A stretch of 64,000 bases of DNA from NCBI GenBank assembly GCA_007644065.1, contig VJWN01000032.1, positions 124,001 to 188,000 of the forward strand. Direction: 5' to 3'. Shown here piece by piece: positions 22,074 to 33,177 of the stretch. The notes beneath the pieces were generated by a model that worked only from the letters and a program-made list of their open reading frames with translations, was not told where the DNA came from and searched no databases. A program made the translations under genes and the position numbers. Within the stretch, counting starts at the first letter, position 1, and each line of letters begins with the position of its first letter. This stretch comes from Margaritispora aquatica. Lineage: Eukaryota > Ascomycota > Leotiomycetes > Helotiales > Discinellaceae.

Positions 22074-23164
22074 CTACAGTGGTTCAGTCCCTCTACCCAG
22101 ATAAGTCCTCTCGCCAAACTCCCCTTCAACAGTTTGAAAGAGAGGCAATCCTTGAACTGCTAACAATTAGTCATTGCCCAAAACAATCCGCTCAAAGAAT
22201 AAGAAGACTCACAATATCCATTTCCAGTACTCCCGATCGCCTTCCAAGTATTGAAAGCTTCTACCTCTCCAATCTTCACCAACGGCACTCCACTCCCAGC
22301 CGAAGAAGCATCGGCAGCAAGCTGTACCTCACAACATTTATCAAGCAGCACAAAATAAGCGACAACTTCTTCGATCGTTCTCCCTGCTGTGAGCAAGCCG
22401 TGATTGCCGAGCAATACTGCTTTCCTGTGGCCAAGAGCTTTGGCTATGTGTTTTCCCTCGTCTGAAGCAAGGACAACGCCAGCGAATGTTCTAGAGCTGT
22501 CAGAAGATGTGCCCTGGGCTGAAGAAAAGAGAATATTACGAATACAGGACATGGTCTTTGTAGAAGACACAAGAGTCTTGCGTTATCATGTCTAATTCTC
22601 TTCCCGTAGCACAGAAAGCTCGGCCATAGACACTGTGTGAATGAGCTGCACATGCTACATCTGGTCTTGCTGTGTGAATTTCTGAGTGGATAGCGAACGC
22701 AGCTAGAGAAGATACTTAGCATATCTGATTGACAGTGCACCTCGCAATCACTAACCATAATTCAGCATTCTATTCCTTCCTCCATCAATGACCTTGCCAT
22801 CATGACTGACGAGAATCAAATCTTCATCTCTAATCATAGAAAAGTGCATTCCTAACGACTCATAAGATATTGTCTGTTCCAGAAAATCACCAAACGTACC
22901 AAAAGGATTCACCCAAAAGCTCGTTGGATCCACAGGGTCCCGCAACGTGATATGGCCAGCGATGCCCTCAGCAAAGCCGAACTTGGCAAAAACACGAAAC
23001 GCGAGAGCAAGACGATGTTTCAAGTACTTTCTTTCCTCATACTTGTCTTCGAATTCAGGAGGTCCTTTGGGGACTTCGGCTGGAAGAGCGAGCCCTGGAT
23101 CTCCACTTCGGCTTGTCTCGAGCTTGGAGCTTAGAATAGAGGCCTCTGCTGCCGATGGAGCCAT
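22074..23164 (-). CDS. Class II aldolase/adducin-domain protein
   Basis: Four exons, 23164-22756, 22702-22546, 22490-22213 and 22159-22074, give 309 residues with all junctions in frame. The third intron boundary (GTATTC...CTGACAGCTCTAG) resolves what otherwise looks like a frameshift. The domain begins near residue 45 with the helix KHRLALAFRVFAKFGFAEGIAGHI. The metal site appears as H157-S-H159 (AAHSHSVYG) and H219 (LLGNHGLLT). The position that would match the catalytic glutamate of bacterial fuculose aldolase seems to be alanine, as in many fungal members, so true aldolase activity is uncertain. It is divergent from a D-2-hydroxyacid dehydrogenase with 483 bp between starts, hinting at a shared sugar-acid or hydroxyacid pathway. 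Confidence 0.88.
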
Positions 23165-23647
23165 TTTTTGTAGTGAGAAGACAAAGATATAGGCCAATGG
23201 ACTTTATATGTGTCTCTTTCACTTCTAAAGGAGAGATCTTCTACTTAGAAGATGCATCTTTGATATCCCACTCTTGCCCCACTTATTGTCTCTCGAGGAG
23301 CAAATGATAATGAAATAACGTTCTACAATAGAGCCCGTTGGATATCCTTCAGTTTAGAAGTGATGATAGAGTGTGAAAACTTTTTCGATTTCATTGTTTG
23401 CCGTTGCGGCCAAGATTCTATGGCAGAGAGTGGATTGCAGTACGATATCGGAGGACAAGCTTCAGACTATCATACGCAAGAGTGGGTAGAAGCTGGAATA
23501 TGGGCGAGCTAGAAGAATTCACTCAAGTATCATACTTTCCAAGGACAAAAAAGACAATCTGCAAGAGAGTCCTGCATATTGAAAACTTTCAATTGCTCGT
23601 GGCTTGTTGTTGTTTAGCAGAAAAACTAGGATCCATATCAAGCGACA
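23165..23647. promoter_or_regulatory. Bidirectional promoter region
   Basis: 483 bp between the divergently transcribed aldolase-like and dehydrogenase genes. No gene lies inside. The arrangement allows co-regulation of both genes; no specific operator was identified. Confidence 0.5.
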
Positions 23648-24768
23648 ATGACATCAACCCACCCAACCACAATATCAACCTCAACATCAACCTCCAACCC
23701 TCCCTCTCTACAACAACCACCACCACAGGCACAATCGCCACCCTTAGTCGACCACGTAGTCGCCCTCGAAGAATGCCATTGCGCAATCCCCACCTTCTCC
23801 ATTCCACACACCTACACAGGATACCATAATACTCTCCCACACGAAACAGCCTCACGCATCGGTGACGCAAGCATAATCATTACCTCCCGCGTACTCATTA
23901 CACGCTCTCTCCTCGCACAATGCTCACCCAACCTACGTCTAATAGCCATCATGGCGGCGGGGTACGATGGCATGGATATCGAAGCATGCAAGGAGCGCGG
24001 GGTGACGGTGTGCAATATCCCGTCTGCTTCGGCGGAGTCGGTTGCGGAGCATGCAGTTGCGCTTGTTTTGGCTGTCAAGAGGAGGGTCGTGGAGATTGAT
24101 GCGTTGACGAAAAAGGGCGATGAGTGGCCACGACTGAGAACAGCAATATATAGGTTTGGAGGCTTGCCTGGGACGTGGAAGACGGATATCGTAGGTATTG
24201 TTGGTTATGGGACGTTAGGTAAGTGAAGGACACACGCAGGCAGGGTCCCGGTGGCTAGTTTATGACATGCAACTTTGCTAATTTTTAAATAGGTAGGCGT
24301 ATCGAAGATATCGTAAAGGCACTAGGTATGAGTGTCCTACGAGCCGAAAGAAAAGGTGCACCATCTCCTCGAGAAGGCCGCACCGATTTCTTCGAGGTTC
24401 TTGCAAAAAGCACTATCATAATCCTCTGCTGCCCCTTAGACGCCACCACCCGCAGCATGATCAGCGAGCCCGAACTCCGCGCGATGAACAAGGAGGCCAT
24501 ACTCATCAACGTCTCGCGCGGTGGGGTAGTGGAGGAGATACCGCTCGTGAGAGCCCTCAAGGAGGATTGGATTAAAGGCGCGGCAACTGATGTCTTTGAG
24601 ATTGAGCCGGCGAGTGCTGGAAGTCCGTTGCTGGAGGAGGGAATTCCAAATTTGACGCTTTCGCCCCATATCGCGTGGTATGCGAAGTCGAGTATTGAGA
24701 ATTTGCAGGCTACCGTGAAGAGTAATGTTGAAAATTTCGTGGCTGGGAGGCCGGACAATGTTATCTGA
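23648..24768 (+). CDS. D-isomer-specific 2-hydroxyacid dehydrogenase
   Basis: An NAD(P)H-dependent reductase of 2-oxo acids, 348 residues, from exons 23648-24218 and 24293-24768 (phase 1 intron of 74 bp inside the last Gly of the dinucleotide motif). The Rossmann motif is G186-Y-G188-T-L-G191. Catalytic residues are R266 in NVSRGG, E295 in DVFEIEP and H316 in LSPHIAW, the standard Arg-Glu-His set. The first 35 residues are Thr/Ser/Pro/Gln-rich low complexity and may not be needed. Family members include glyoxylate/hydroxypyruvate reductases and D-lactate dehydrogenases; the exact substrate cannot be assigned. The divergent aldolase-like neighbour suggests a common metabolic route. Confidence 0.92.
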
Positions 24769-25368
24769 TTCGTAGGTAGGTATGAATGGAGGTGGGCATA
24801 GAAATGCCATTCAGTAATGGACATATTCTGAACAGATGCTTCTCAATCTGGTTTGTCATCAAATGCTCGATCACTAAGCGAGTCTGCTTATGTTTGGCTA
24901 CAAATGATTCCTCGTACAGATTGGTGTGATACGACTCAATCAAGCTGTGATATCCAGTCGAGAAGGAACAACAGAAGCTTTCTTCACTTCTTCAGCTGCA
25001 TTGCCAAAAGCATACTTCAGATACATAGCAAAGAAAATGCACCAAGCGAAATGTGCCCACGACGAGCAAGCATAATCCTCATACTTCAAGCACTCACCTA
25101 AACTAGGGCTCATTTCTCCCCTCACCTCTCATGATCCACAGAAAAGTTTACAGGTAGATAAATCTGCTTCCTCGAAGCCTGATGTCTAGTAAGTACTAGA
25201 CGGTCAACTATTCATTTAGCTAGATAAAGTATCTCTCTGTCCTTGTAGCCACTAAAGCATAAATAAATATCCAACGCTAAAGAAAAGCTCAAATTAATAC
25301 TGTCAACCTTCTTAGAACTTCCAACCCGAGATTGAACCCAATCGATATTAAACCACCACATACCAAAC
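24769..25368. other. Convergent intergenic region
   Basis: 600 bp between convergent genes, AT-rich, with no recognisable coding or repeat structure. Confidence 0.55.
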
Positions 25369-27291
25369 CTAAGCATCAACGACATCCCTCTCCCCCATCG
25401 CCCCCCTCTCAAATCCCAAATCAACACTCGTATCAAAACCCGCCGTCACAGAAATCAACCTCAACGGACTAAACGCCACACATCCAATTGCATAATTAAC
25501 CAGCAACCACACTCTACTGCTCACCACCCCCTCCATCTTCATAAGGGCAATAACAACCTTATCACTCGTCTCATTCGCCCACATTCCAACCGCACACGCA
25601 CACGAATCGCAACAGGCGGGCAGAGTGGCGAACATGCACGCCTGTCTTATTGCCGCGGCGAGCTGGACAGGCAAACACCCCGTGACGCTAGGTGAAAGAC
25701 CTGGAATCGCGTGCAGGACGTCGTGGAGGGCTATGATGTGCTTGAATGTCGGATTGCAAGCATCGCATAGGTATGGGAGGTTGATTTCTTGACCTTGGAG
25801 TGCTGTCTGTGGAGAGGATAGCGGGTAGGTCTCCATACCGTCCTTTCGAGGGACGAGCTTGGAGATATTGCGTATATCAAGGATGGACTCGAACGCATTA
25901 CCAATATCAGCATCATCATTATTTGGAATGAGAACCATTCCTTGCCCAGCTCGATTGAGGATCACTGCTGCGATTGGCGAGTGCGATTTGCTCAACAGAC
26001 GAGTGTATTTGACGAAGCGCTCCCAAGCTCTATAGCGAACATTGAAGATATCCCAAACACACACTACAAGTAGCGCATTGTCGCCATACAATGGCTGCTG
26101 ATCTTCCTCCCCCTCAAGCACACGCTTCGCAAGAGCATCAATGAACCCTACCACAAAAGCCTGCGGTAAATCGTTCTCAAAAACACCCAGCACAGAAGCC
26201 GCATATCCGGCCACTGTGATGCGAGATGAGCACCCAATATCAAAGAGAAGATCATGCATGTTCGCAAAAATCACAGCGACGAACATGGCTGTCCGACTGG
26301 GCAGTAGCTGAGTAGCAGTCTGGTACGCAAACGGCGCAAGGGCAGCACAGTCAACGTAACCAGCTATAGCGAAGTCCTTGGGCGAAATGTCCACTCTTCC
26401 CGTCAAAAATGAGCCCTTTCCCTCCTTCACCCAACCTATCTGCACACTTCGCGCAAAAAGCTGCTGGTCCATCGTCAGGAGTCCGATCCAGCCCGCTCCA
26501 CGCATCTTGCCCGTCATAGTGGGCGAGACAGCCATGCTAGCCGTACGGTCAATAGCATGCTTAATGCCTCCCGGCAGCTTTGCTTCGTCTTTGTCGAAAT
26601 CATAGTCCACGATCCCAAGCAGCTGGGACGACCAGAAGTATTCCGCTGCTTCTGAGGTCATGTCCGGATGGGGCACTTTCTTAGCGACGCCGATCCAGGC
26701 GAAGAAGGGGCAGGGTCCCATGGGGAGATCGGGTGGGGCGTGCCAGTCTTGCACGCAGTGGAGGAAAGTTGGGTCACTGGCGCCGGTGGAACTGCCGATT
26801 GTTTTGGGGCCGATTTGGGAGATGCTTGTTGGGTCTGGGGTGGACTTGACGGTGAATGCTATGTCTGGGATGGTGTAGCGCGGGAGTTGGGCGCTGCGGA
26901 CGCTGCTGTAGACTTTGACGCCGACGGAGACTAGTTGATGTATTAGTAGGGAGGTATTTAGGAATCGGTAACTCAGGATAGGAGGGTGGGATGAACCGTC
27001 TTCGATTAGTGTTGAGTGCATCCAAGCATCAGGACATGCGGCAGCAAGACACTTCCAACCTTCCAGCCAGCCATGCTCATTTGCGACTTCTCTGACCAAG
27101 GCAGCCAAAGCAGCATTCTGTTGAGCGGTGCTCAAATCTGTTTCTCTTAGAACACCACTGGTGTATTCTTGAACGACTCTGAGAAGATCTTTGATCTCAC
27201 AAATAGCTGTCTCGGCTGTGGAAATGGCACGAGTTGCTGCGTCCAGTCCAACTGAGAATTGGCACTGGATGGGCTGAAGCTCAAAATCCAT
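25369..27291 (-). CDS. Large helical protein of unknown function
   Basis: A single-exon gene for 640 residues (start at first ATG, MDFELQPIQCQFSVGLD). I do not recognise the family. The protein looks mainly alpha-helical and soluble. Residues about 20-70 form amphipathic helices; residues 330-400 hold hydrophobic helices with the string FANMHDLLFDIGCSSRIT, which has acidic residues spaced D-L-L-F-D. A further conserved-looking block reads FNVRYRAWERFVKYTRLL. There is a Cys-rich stretch near the C-terminus (CCDSCACAVG) and an earlier LCDAC. The MH-D-x3-D string recalls metal-binding aspartates of terpene synthases, but no other terpene-synthase motif (NSE, RY pair) is clear, so that is not a call. 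Codon use and length argue it is a real gene. Confidence 0.7.
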   Translation of the reverse strand: MDFELQPIQCQFSVGLDAATRAISTAETAICEIKDLLRVVQEYTSGVLRETDLSTAQQNAALAALVREVANEHGWLEGWKCLAAACPDAWMHSTLIEDGSSHPPILSYRFLNTSLLIHQLVSVGVKVYSSVRSAQLPRYTIPDIAFTVKSTPDPTSISQIGPKTIGSSTGASDPTFLHCVQDWHAPPDLPMGPCPFFAWIGVAKKVPHPDMTSEAAEYFWSSQLLGIVDYDFDKDEAKLPGGIKHAIDRTASMAVSPTMTGKMRGAGWIGLLTMDQQLFARSVQIGWVKEGKGSFLTGRVDISPKDFAIAGYVDCAALAPFAYQTATQLLPSRTAMFVAVIFANMHDLLFDIGCSSRITVAGYAASVLGVFENDLPQAFVVGFIDALAKRVLEGEEDQQPLYGDNALLVVCVWDIFNVRYRAWERFVKYTRLLSKSHSPIAAVILNRAGQGMVLIPNNDDADIGNAFESILDIRNISKLVPRKDGMETYPLSSPQTALQGQEINLPYLCDACNPTFKHIIALHDVLHAIPGLSPSVTGCLPVQLAAAIRQACMFATLPACCDSCACAVGMWANETSDKVVIALMKMEGVVSSRVWLLVNYAIGCVAFSPLRLISVTAGFDTSVDLGFERGAMGERDVVDA

Positions 27292-28397
27292 GCTCAAAAA
27301 TCGAGCGGCGGCTTGTCGACTGAGTGTTGCCCTTTTGGAAATTTCGGAAGTGATGTGATGAGACTTTTTATTGGTGTGCTAGAGTTAGCAGTTTGAAACT
27401 GAAAATAAAGAGAGAATTTCAACAATGAAGACTTATACACGATTATCAAGAGGGCCTATTATCAATATCCTCCATTTCGACAAGTTACCACATAAATAAA
27501 TCCCACCCCAATCCAACAATGAGATATCACAAAACGTCTCGCCATATCAAGAAGCCAACGTGTGTTCTTCAAATCCATCGTTTCACAAAACTTCAAATCA
27601 AGTACTGCAAGAAAGTCTCAATATCATTTTCCCACCCTTACAGCAGTGAGGTAGTATCTGTGATGAAAACGTCAAATGAATACCCAACCTTGAAACCTGT
27701 GTCATTTTTGAATGAGAAAAATCAGACAACCATCATTGGTGCCACGCTCGCTTAAGGTTAGACAGGGCGTCTTGCATGTTGGTTGGGGAAGAACAATAAT
27801 ATTACGAGACCGTCATTTGTCGAGACCAGTGTTATCGGTAAGTGATCGACATTGGCTTTTGCCATATTGGAATTGCATCGTGTCTGTGATCGAGGGATCG
27901 AACTGTGCGTATTTGACTGCTCGGCTACGTGGATAATAGGGTGTGACTGAAGAGACGCCCCAGACTCCCCAGCATTATTTGGAGATTGTACGATGTTGAC
28001 GGATAATATTCGGTTATTATATTACTTTTTTTAATCTTCACTGTAATTATACTGTTTATATTACTATAAGTAGCTTTAGCGCTACAGGCGCTAATCTAGA
28101 TATTTATGGAGGTATTTATATACAATTCCTTACTACTGGAAAGGCTTTTCAAATTATTAATTCTATCCATTTTATGTATTTCGATGCTATATAAAATTTT
28201 CTTTCAATGTTTGATTACGATCTTGGTTTATAGTTTTTACAAACTCAGATCTTGATACTACCCTACAAAGCAGTTATCAAATAAGAAGGTCCCTTAAATT
28301 AAATTGAAAAGGCTAAGCATTCGTTAGTATTTCGGGCTGAGACTCATATCGCCCCTCTCGACTCCTCCGTCCCCTCACTCTTTGAAACTCCGCATTG

Positions 28398-28463
28398 CAA
28401 GGGCCCTAGCCCTTGTTTACTCATAGAGGAAGGTCATTTTTACTTGTGATTGTCTCTATGAGT
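28398..28463. repeat. Short nested inverted repeats (possible hairpins)
   Basis: CAAGGG and CCCTTG flank CCCTAG at 28398-28415, and ACTCATAGAG (28419-28428) is inverted as CTCTATGAGT (28454-28463). They sit about 500 bp upstream of the GH43 gene. Could be regulatory or just a repeat remnant. Confidence 0.35.
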
Positions 28464-28866
28464 GTTGACCTGGGTCGATTTTCACCCTTGTATAAGTGAA
28501 CAACACTCTGCGCCTTAACGGAGGTACTGTCAAAGTGCCGAAATAATCACACCTTAATCTATGCGTGTCGCTGGAAAGGAATAAGAGCCGCCGTCTGCTG
28601 ATGCGATAAAGTACATTTCGGCCGAAAAATCATTTATCCTTGCCAAGGCTATTCAAATATCATCTTTAGCCACTATAGGATATTGACTAAATATTCAAGA
28701 AGGGAAGTCTGGGGTAATTTAAGCTCGTATGGCTGAATGGGCTCTCTTCGGCCCGGCTTCTCTCATTTTTCCTCTACTTGCCCATGCACGCCAATCGGAT
28801 GTAGGGGTGGTATATTGACATTTTGAACCTCGCCTCACGATGTTTTACTACGTTCTTCGAGACTAA

Positions 28867-28876
28867 TATATAAATA
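28867..28876 (+). promoter_or_regulatory. TATA box of GH43 gene
   Basis: TATATAAATA lies 94 bp upstream of the ATG at 28970, a normal position for a strongly regulated fungal secreted-enzyme gene. Confidence 0.55.
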
Positions 28877-28969
28877 CCATGAGGAGGTCTTTGAAAGAAT
28901 CGACAGATTTGAGTGTAGGCATTGAAAAGTCGGTTCTATTGTAATCTGATTTTGGGAACTTGATCAAAA

Positions 28970-30902
28970 ATGCGCTTCCTTGCGCTCCTTCTCGCTAGCA
29001 CTTCAGTAGCTTTCGCTCAGAAGGGTCTTTGGGAACAATGTAAGTCTTTCTTACCTCCGATATTGAGAATGTGAGTCTGACTGTGAACAAGGCGGCGGTC
29101 AAGACTACACTGGTCCAACAACCTGCGTCGCAGGAGCGTGCTGTGTGTATAGTAGTCAATGGTACTCGCAATGCCTTCCAGGGTCTTGCTCCTCAAGCAG
29201 CGCCTCCTCATCACGAAGCACCACACGCTCAACCACGTACTCCTCAACAACCATCCGAACTTCGACAACGACCTCGCAAACAACAACGCGAAGCTCAACA
29301 ACCACGGCGCGCAGTTCCACGCCTGTTTCCTCAAGCACAACCACCCGTTCCACAACCACCTCTCGAACAACAACTTCCTCAGCAGCAGTAAGCACCTTCA
29401 CCAACCCAATCGTCTATCAAGACTACCCCGACAACGATGTCTTCCTCGGTCCAGATGGGTATTATTACCTGTCAGCTTCCAATTTCCATTTCTCCCCTGG
29501 CGCTCCCATCCTTCGCTCTCGTGATCTCCAAAACTGGGAAACAGTAGGCCACTCCATCCCCACGCTCGATTTTGGAGACAACTACTCCCTCATCGGCAAC
29601 CAAGCCTATCGCCGCGGAACATGGGCCTCATCTATGCGGTACCGTGCTTCAACCCAGACCTGGTATTGGGTCGGCTGCATCGATTTCTGGAATTCATTCA
29701 TCTATACATCTTCCTCCCCTTCTGGACCTTGGGTGCGCTCCGCTAGCTTGTGGGCGAGGTGTTACTACGATTGTGGATTATTCATAGATGATGATGACAC
29801 GATGTACGTCGTGCACGGAAATGAAAACGTGAACGTCACGCAGCTGGCTCCGAATGGCTTAAGCGAAGTGCAGACGCAGCAGATCGCTACTAATCCTCCG
29901 GGATTCGCTGGCATGGAAGGGAATAGAATGTATAAACGTAACGGGATCTATTATATCCTCAACGACTCCGGGTCGGGCGCTATTACGTGGATTTGGAAAT
30001 CTAACAGCCCCTGGGGGCCATGGACTTCTAAAGTCCTGCAGCAAGGCTCTGGGGGACCGATTCCAGGCGGGAATACACCGCACCAAGGATCTTTGGTCAA
30101 GACACCTGGAAATGATTGGTTCTTTATCTCATTTTCCTGGTCGTTCCCTCTTGGTCGGATACCGGTCATTGCACCTGTTACTTGGGGCGCAGACGACTAC
30201 CCCATCCTCGGGCTTGTGGGTGGGAATTGGTCGGTGAATTATCCCAATCCACTTCCATCCTCTCCCACACCTTCATGGACAGGCACCGATCTCTTCCCTG
30301 GAACCACACTCTCCACACGTTGGGAATGGAACCACAATCCTGATACAACTAAATACTCCGTCAACAACGGCGTGACGCTACAAGCAGCAACTGTAACGAA
30401 TGATCTCTTCTTAGCACGCAACACACTCGTCCGCCGTCTCGTTGGCTCCCAGCCCGTTGCAACAATCTTGCTTGACTTCAATAGCCTTGCTGATGGGGAT
30501 AGAGCTGGTTTGTCCGCTTTCAAGGACAGAGCTTCCTATATCGGTGTTGCGCGTAACGGTTCATCCTATAGTGTGGTTGTGCGATCTGGTTTGACGCTGT
30601 CAACAACTGATTGGAGTACTACTAGCATTGGCTCAGATGTGGCAAGCACTGCTATTTCCAAGGGAAATGGCAGAATCTGGTTCAGAGGAAGAGCCGATGC
30701 AAGGGCTGCGTCACCAGACAGCACATCTAGACTAGTGACTTATGAGTACAGTCTGGATGGCACCACCTTCACGTCACTGGGTGCTGGCTATATCCTTGAC
30801 GCTAACTGGTACCTCTTCATGGGATATCGATGGGGAATCTTCAATCATGCTACAGTGGCCTTGGGTGGGAGCGTTAAATTATTGGAGTTCACCCAATTGT
30901 GA
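28970..30902 (+). CDS. Secreted GH43 glycosidase with N-terminal CBM1
   Basis: A plant-cell-wall-degrading enzyme of 626 residues from exons 28970-29039 and 29092-30902. Residues 1-16 are a signal peptide (AFA/QKG cleavage). Residues 21-53 form a cellulose-binding CBM1: WEQCGG, C35, C40-C41 and NWYSQCLP-like QWYSQCLP; the intron cuts the first cysteine codon. A Ser/Thr/Arg-rich linker spans about 55-125. The GH43 five-blade propeller starts at [16 protein letters not shown] (catalytic-base aspartate in this block, about D134-D139) and includes [19 protein letters not shown] with the likely acid glutamate. The last about 200 residues, from [20 protein letters not shown], fit a C-terminal concanavalin-like GH43 accessory domain. 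Probable xylan or arabinan side-chain enzyme; substrate is not determined. Confidence 0.92.
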
Positions 30903-31815
30903 GCTTTTTAGGCGATAGTTACGAAGAAACGACATGTGCATAGAAAATTTATGTTGATATTGATTTGAATGATGCTTTCAACCTCGCTTGAGTGACTTGT
31001 GCTAACCATTTGGGTATGAACATAAACGGCTTGGGCAATATATAGAAAGGACACAAATCATCCAGCATCGCCTTTCCTCGGTGTATTTTCTCAGCTGCTT
31101 TCTCCTTTGCCTGTGTAATCTCGAGCCTCAATCACGCGCTCTTGGGACAAATTTGGAGAATATTGGTGAGGCTTAAAAGGCTGACCTTTACAGCGTACTT
31201 TTGGACCTGAGCTGCGAAATAAAGACATACAAATAATTTGTCGCTCACTAGCTGGGCTAAGGTTAAAGAGAATACAAACATGGAAAGTTTCTTATATAAC
31301 AGCTGAAATTTTGCCATTTGCAAGTAGTTTTAGTTTGCACAGGATCCGCGAAGGCATTAGGATTTATGTTTGCTGAAATTCCATTCGTCTCACTCAAGAA
31401 GAGAAAGACTTTCTCTTCAAGAGTTTTTGGCGTGCTTACTTAGTCTTATTCCCACTTGCCAAGAAAAGCTTGACGAGTTACTTCTCACACTATTGAAGCA
31501 AATCCTCAATGGTATTTCGAGTAGATGTTCAAGTTGATGTAGGAGATTTTCTGATATTCGGGTAAAGAGAAAAATAAAAATAAAATAAAATCAATACCAA
31601 ACATTTATTGTTTAGTAGTTAGTGATTAGTGATGTGACAGCTTTATCGGTCTGGCCTAAGGTAATCTCGGTAGTAGAATCATTGACACGTACAGAATCGA
31701 TTGGATGTAGAGAAACTGGTCAATTCAATAAGTTATTGGTCGGAAAGGTTGATTTGTATTAACTGTCTAGTTCGAGGGTTTTATACCCCAAAAAGCCACT
31801 AAGGCGCGCTAATAC
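30903..31815. other. Intergenic region
   Basis: 913 bp, AT-rich, with low-complexity AAAATA units near 31570-31590 and no coding features. Confidence 0.55.
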
Positions 31816-32220
31816 TGGTTACGTGCCAGACCCTCTTCCACTGATATTACTTTTTAGTTTTGAGAATAGGATTACGACGCAGAAAGTTAGACATCCATAG
31901 TTTTCCAAGAGGTAGGAGAGAGTCAAGTCTGGCCGCCAAACCTCGGCCGGTAAAAGCTCGAATCTGCGCATGAGTATGGCTCGACCCCATGTTCTTCTGA
32001 ACAAGAACCCGATCTGTTAAACGTTGCTCTTGAACTAAAGAAAGCGTCTGATAAGGTTGAGCAGCATCAGAACGAGAGAGGCGGGGTATACGCATACATA
32101 GTACCAAGAGATATACTCTTAATATAGTTAGACTATAAGTTACATACTTCCTACTTAAAAAGAGAATATCTCTAGATATTTTGACTAATTCTTTAGACAA
32201 TTTAGCATAATATTTATACT
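31816..32220 (-). pseudogene. Relic of pogo/Fot1-type transposase
   Basis: The minus strand still encodes the DNA-binding start of a Fot1/pogo transposase: LSLVQEQRLTDRVLVQ, then SHTHAQIRAFTGRGLAAR and LLPLGKLWMSNFLRRNPILK. This is the usual CENP-B-like HTH order (Q-x-LT, THAQIR.f, LG..W...FL.RNP.ikT). The catalytic DDE part is missing; the frame ends in stops shortly after LKTKK. The upstream 80 residues are degenerate and AT-shifted, as expected from decay or RIP. No intact terminal repeats were found. Confidence 0.75.
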
Positions 32221-33177
32221 GTAATACACGTTATGGAACTTCTCTCACTTTATAATGCCCTAATTATAAGCCCGGCTACGTCTAGATCTACGAAGATTAT
32301 ATAGAGTTAGGCTTAAAAATCTTCATTAAGGCTTTATTCTTAACCTTAACTGCTTGGTCGTACTGACATGGATGTTCCACTGAGAGTGTAATACCACGTG
32401 ATATTGATGTCATGTGATATTGCTGTGTTTCTCAACCTGTTCTCCTTTGCATCAATGTTCTTGTCTTGCTGAGGCTCCAGGAACGTTGTAAACCAAGACA
32501 AGACACCAATCTATGAGTATTGGGAAATCAAGTCTTTCTTCTCTGGGAAACCTTACCCAGCTTATATCATGACTGAAGACACCTCGTTCATTTATACCCC
32601 ACATTTCGGTAGTTAGCTTCTTCCCCACCTTTCGACAAGCAACGACATCAGCTCAAATCATCTCCATCCAACGCTCCATCAATATACTTATACTCATAAA
32701 CTCATATATCCACGAATAGTTGATTAAATATCCGAAGCCGTCACATATGGGACAATGACCTCCATAGCGGAACACTTGCGCTTTCAATCAGTCAGCATAA
32801 TCCACAATAGGCATGTCATCAGGATCCGGAGACAAACTCAATCGTCATCGAATATCAAACATGGAATTCCCCATTCCTACTGTCCATAAACGCTCAACAT
32901 GACACCCCTCTTACCCCGCTGATCTCCTCAGCTTGTCAGCTTGATTAGAGAAAGACCAATGAGACTTTCCTAATTCGTTATGCTTTGGTTTTGGAAGGTT
33001 TGAACCAACGGCTTTCATCGGCTCATACAATGACCAGAGAGATGAAGTCACGAGATGGTCTCATCCTCACCGTCCGTGACCAGCTTGGCAGCTGGAGATA
33101 CATCTCAACTTCGTAGGTATTTCAAGTATCGCAGTCCCCGGATTTCATTTCGAAGTGTATCCGTATCTTATTCCATC
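32221..33177. promoter_or_regulatory. Intergenic region upstream of P450 gene
   Basis: 957 bp. Its left part (to about 32350) is AT-rich and probably belongs to the transposon relic. The right part should hold the P450 promoter. An in-frame upstream ATG at 33055 would add 41 residues to the P450, which I judge unlikely. Confidence 0.5.

Larger units (their letters stand above)
27292..28969. other. 1.7-kb intergenic region with an AT-rich core
   Basis: No protein-like frame exceeds 80 codons. The part at about 28005-28250 is very AT-rich with short TA and TTTAT strings, the look of an old mutated repeat. Around 28398-28463 lie two nested short inverted repeats (noted separately). The right end contains the promoter of the GH43 gene. 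Confidence 0.55.

Noticed and set aside
23589..23870. Minus-strand frame opposite the dehydrogenase start
   Set aside because: It is a Val/Arg-rich shadow of the Thr/Pro-rich coding strand.
33055..33177. 41-residue N-terminal extension of the P450
   Set aside because: The ATG at 33178 gives a normal membrane anchor directly at the N-terminus; the extension is polar and atypical.
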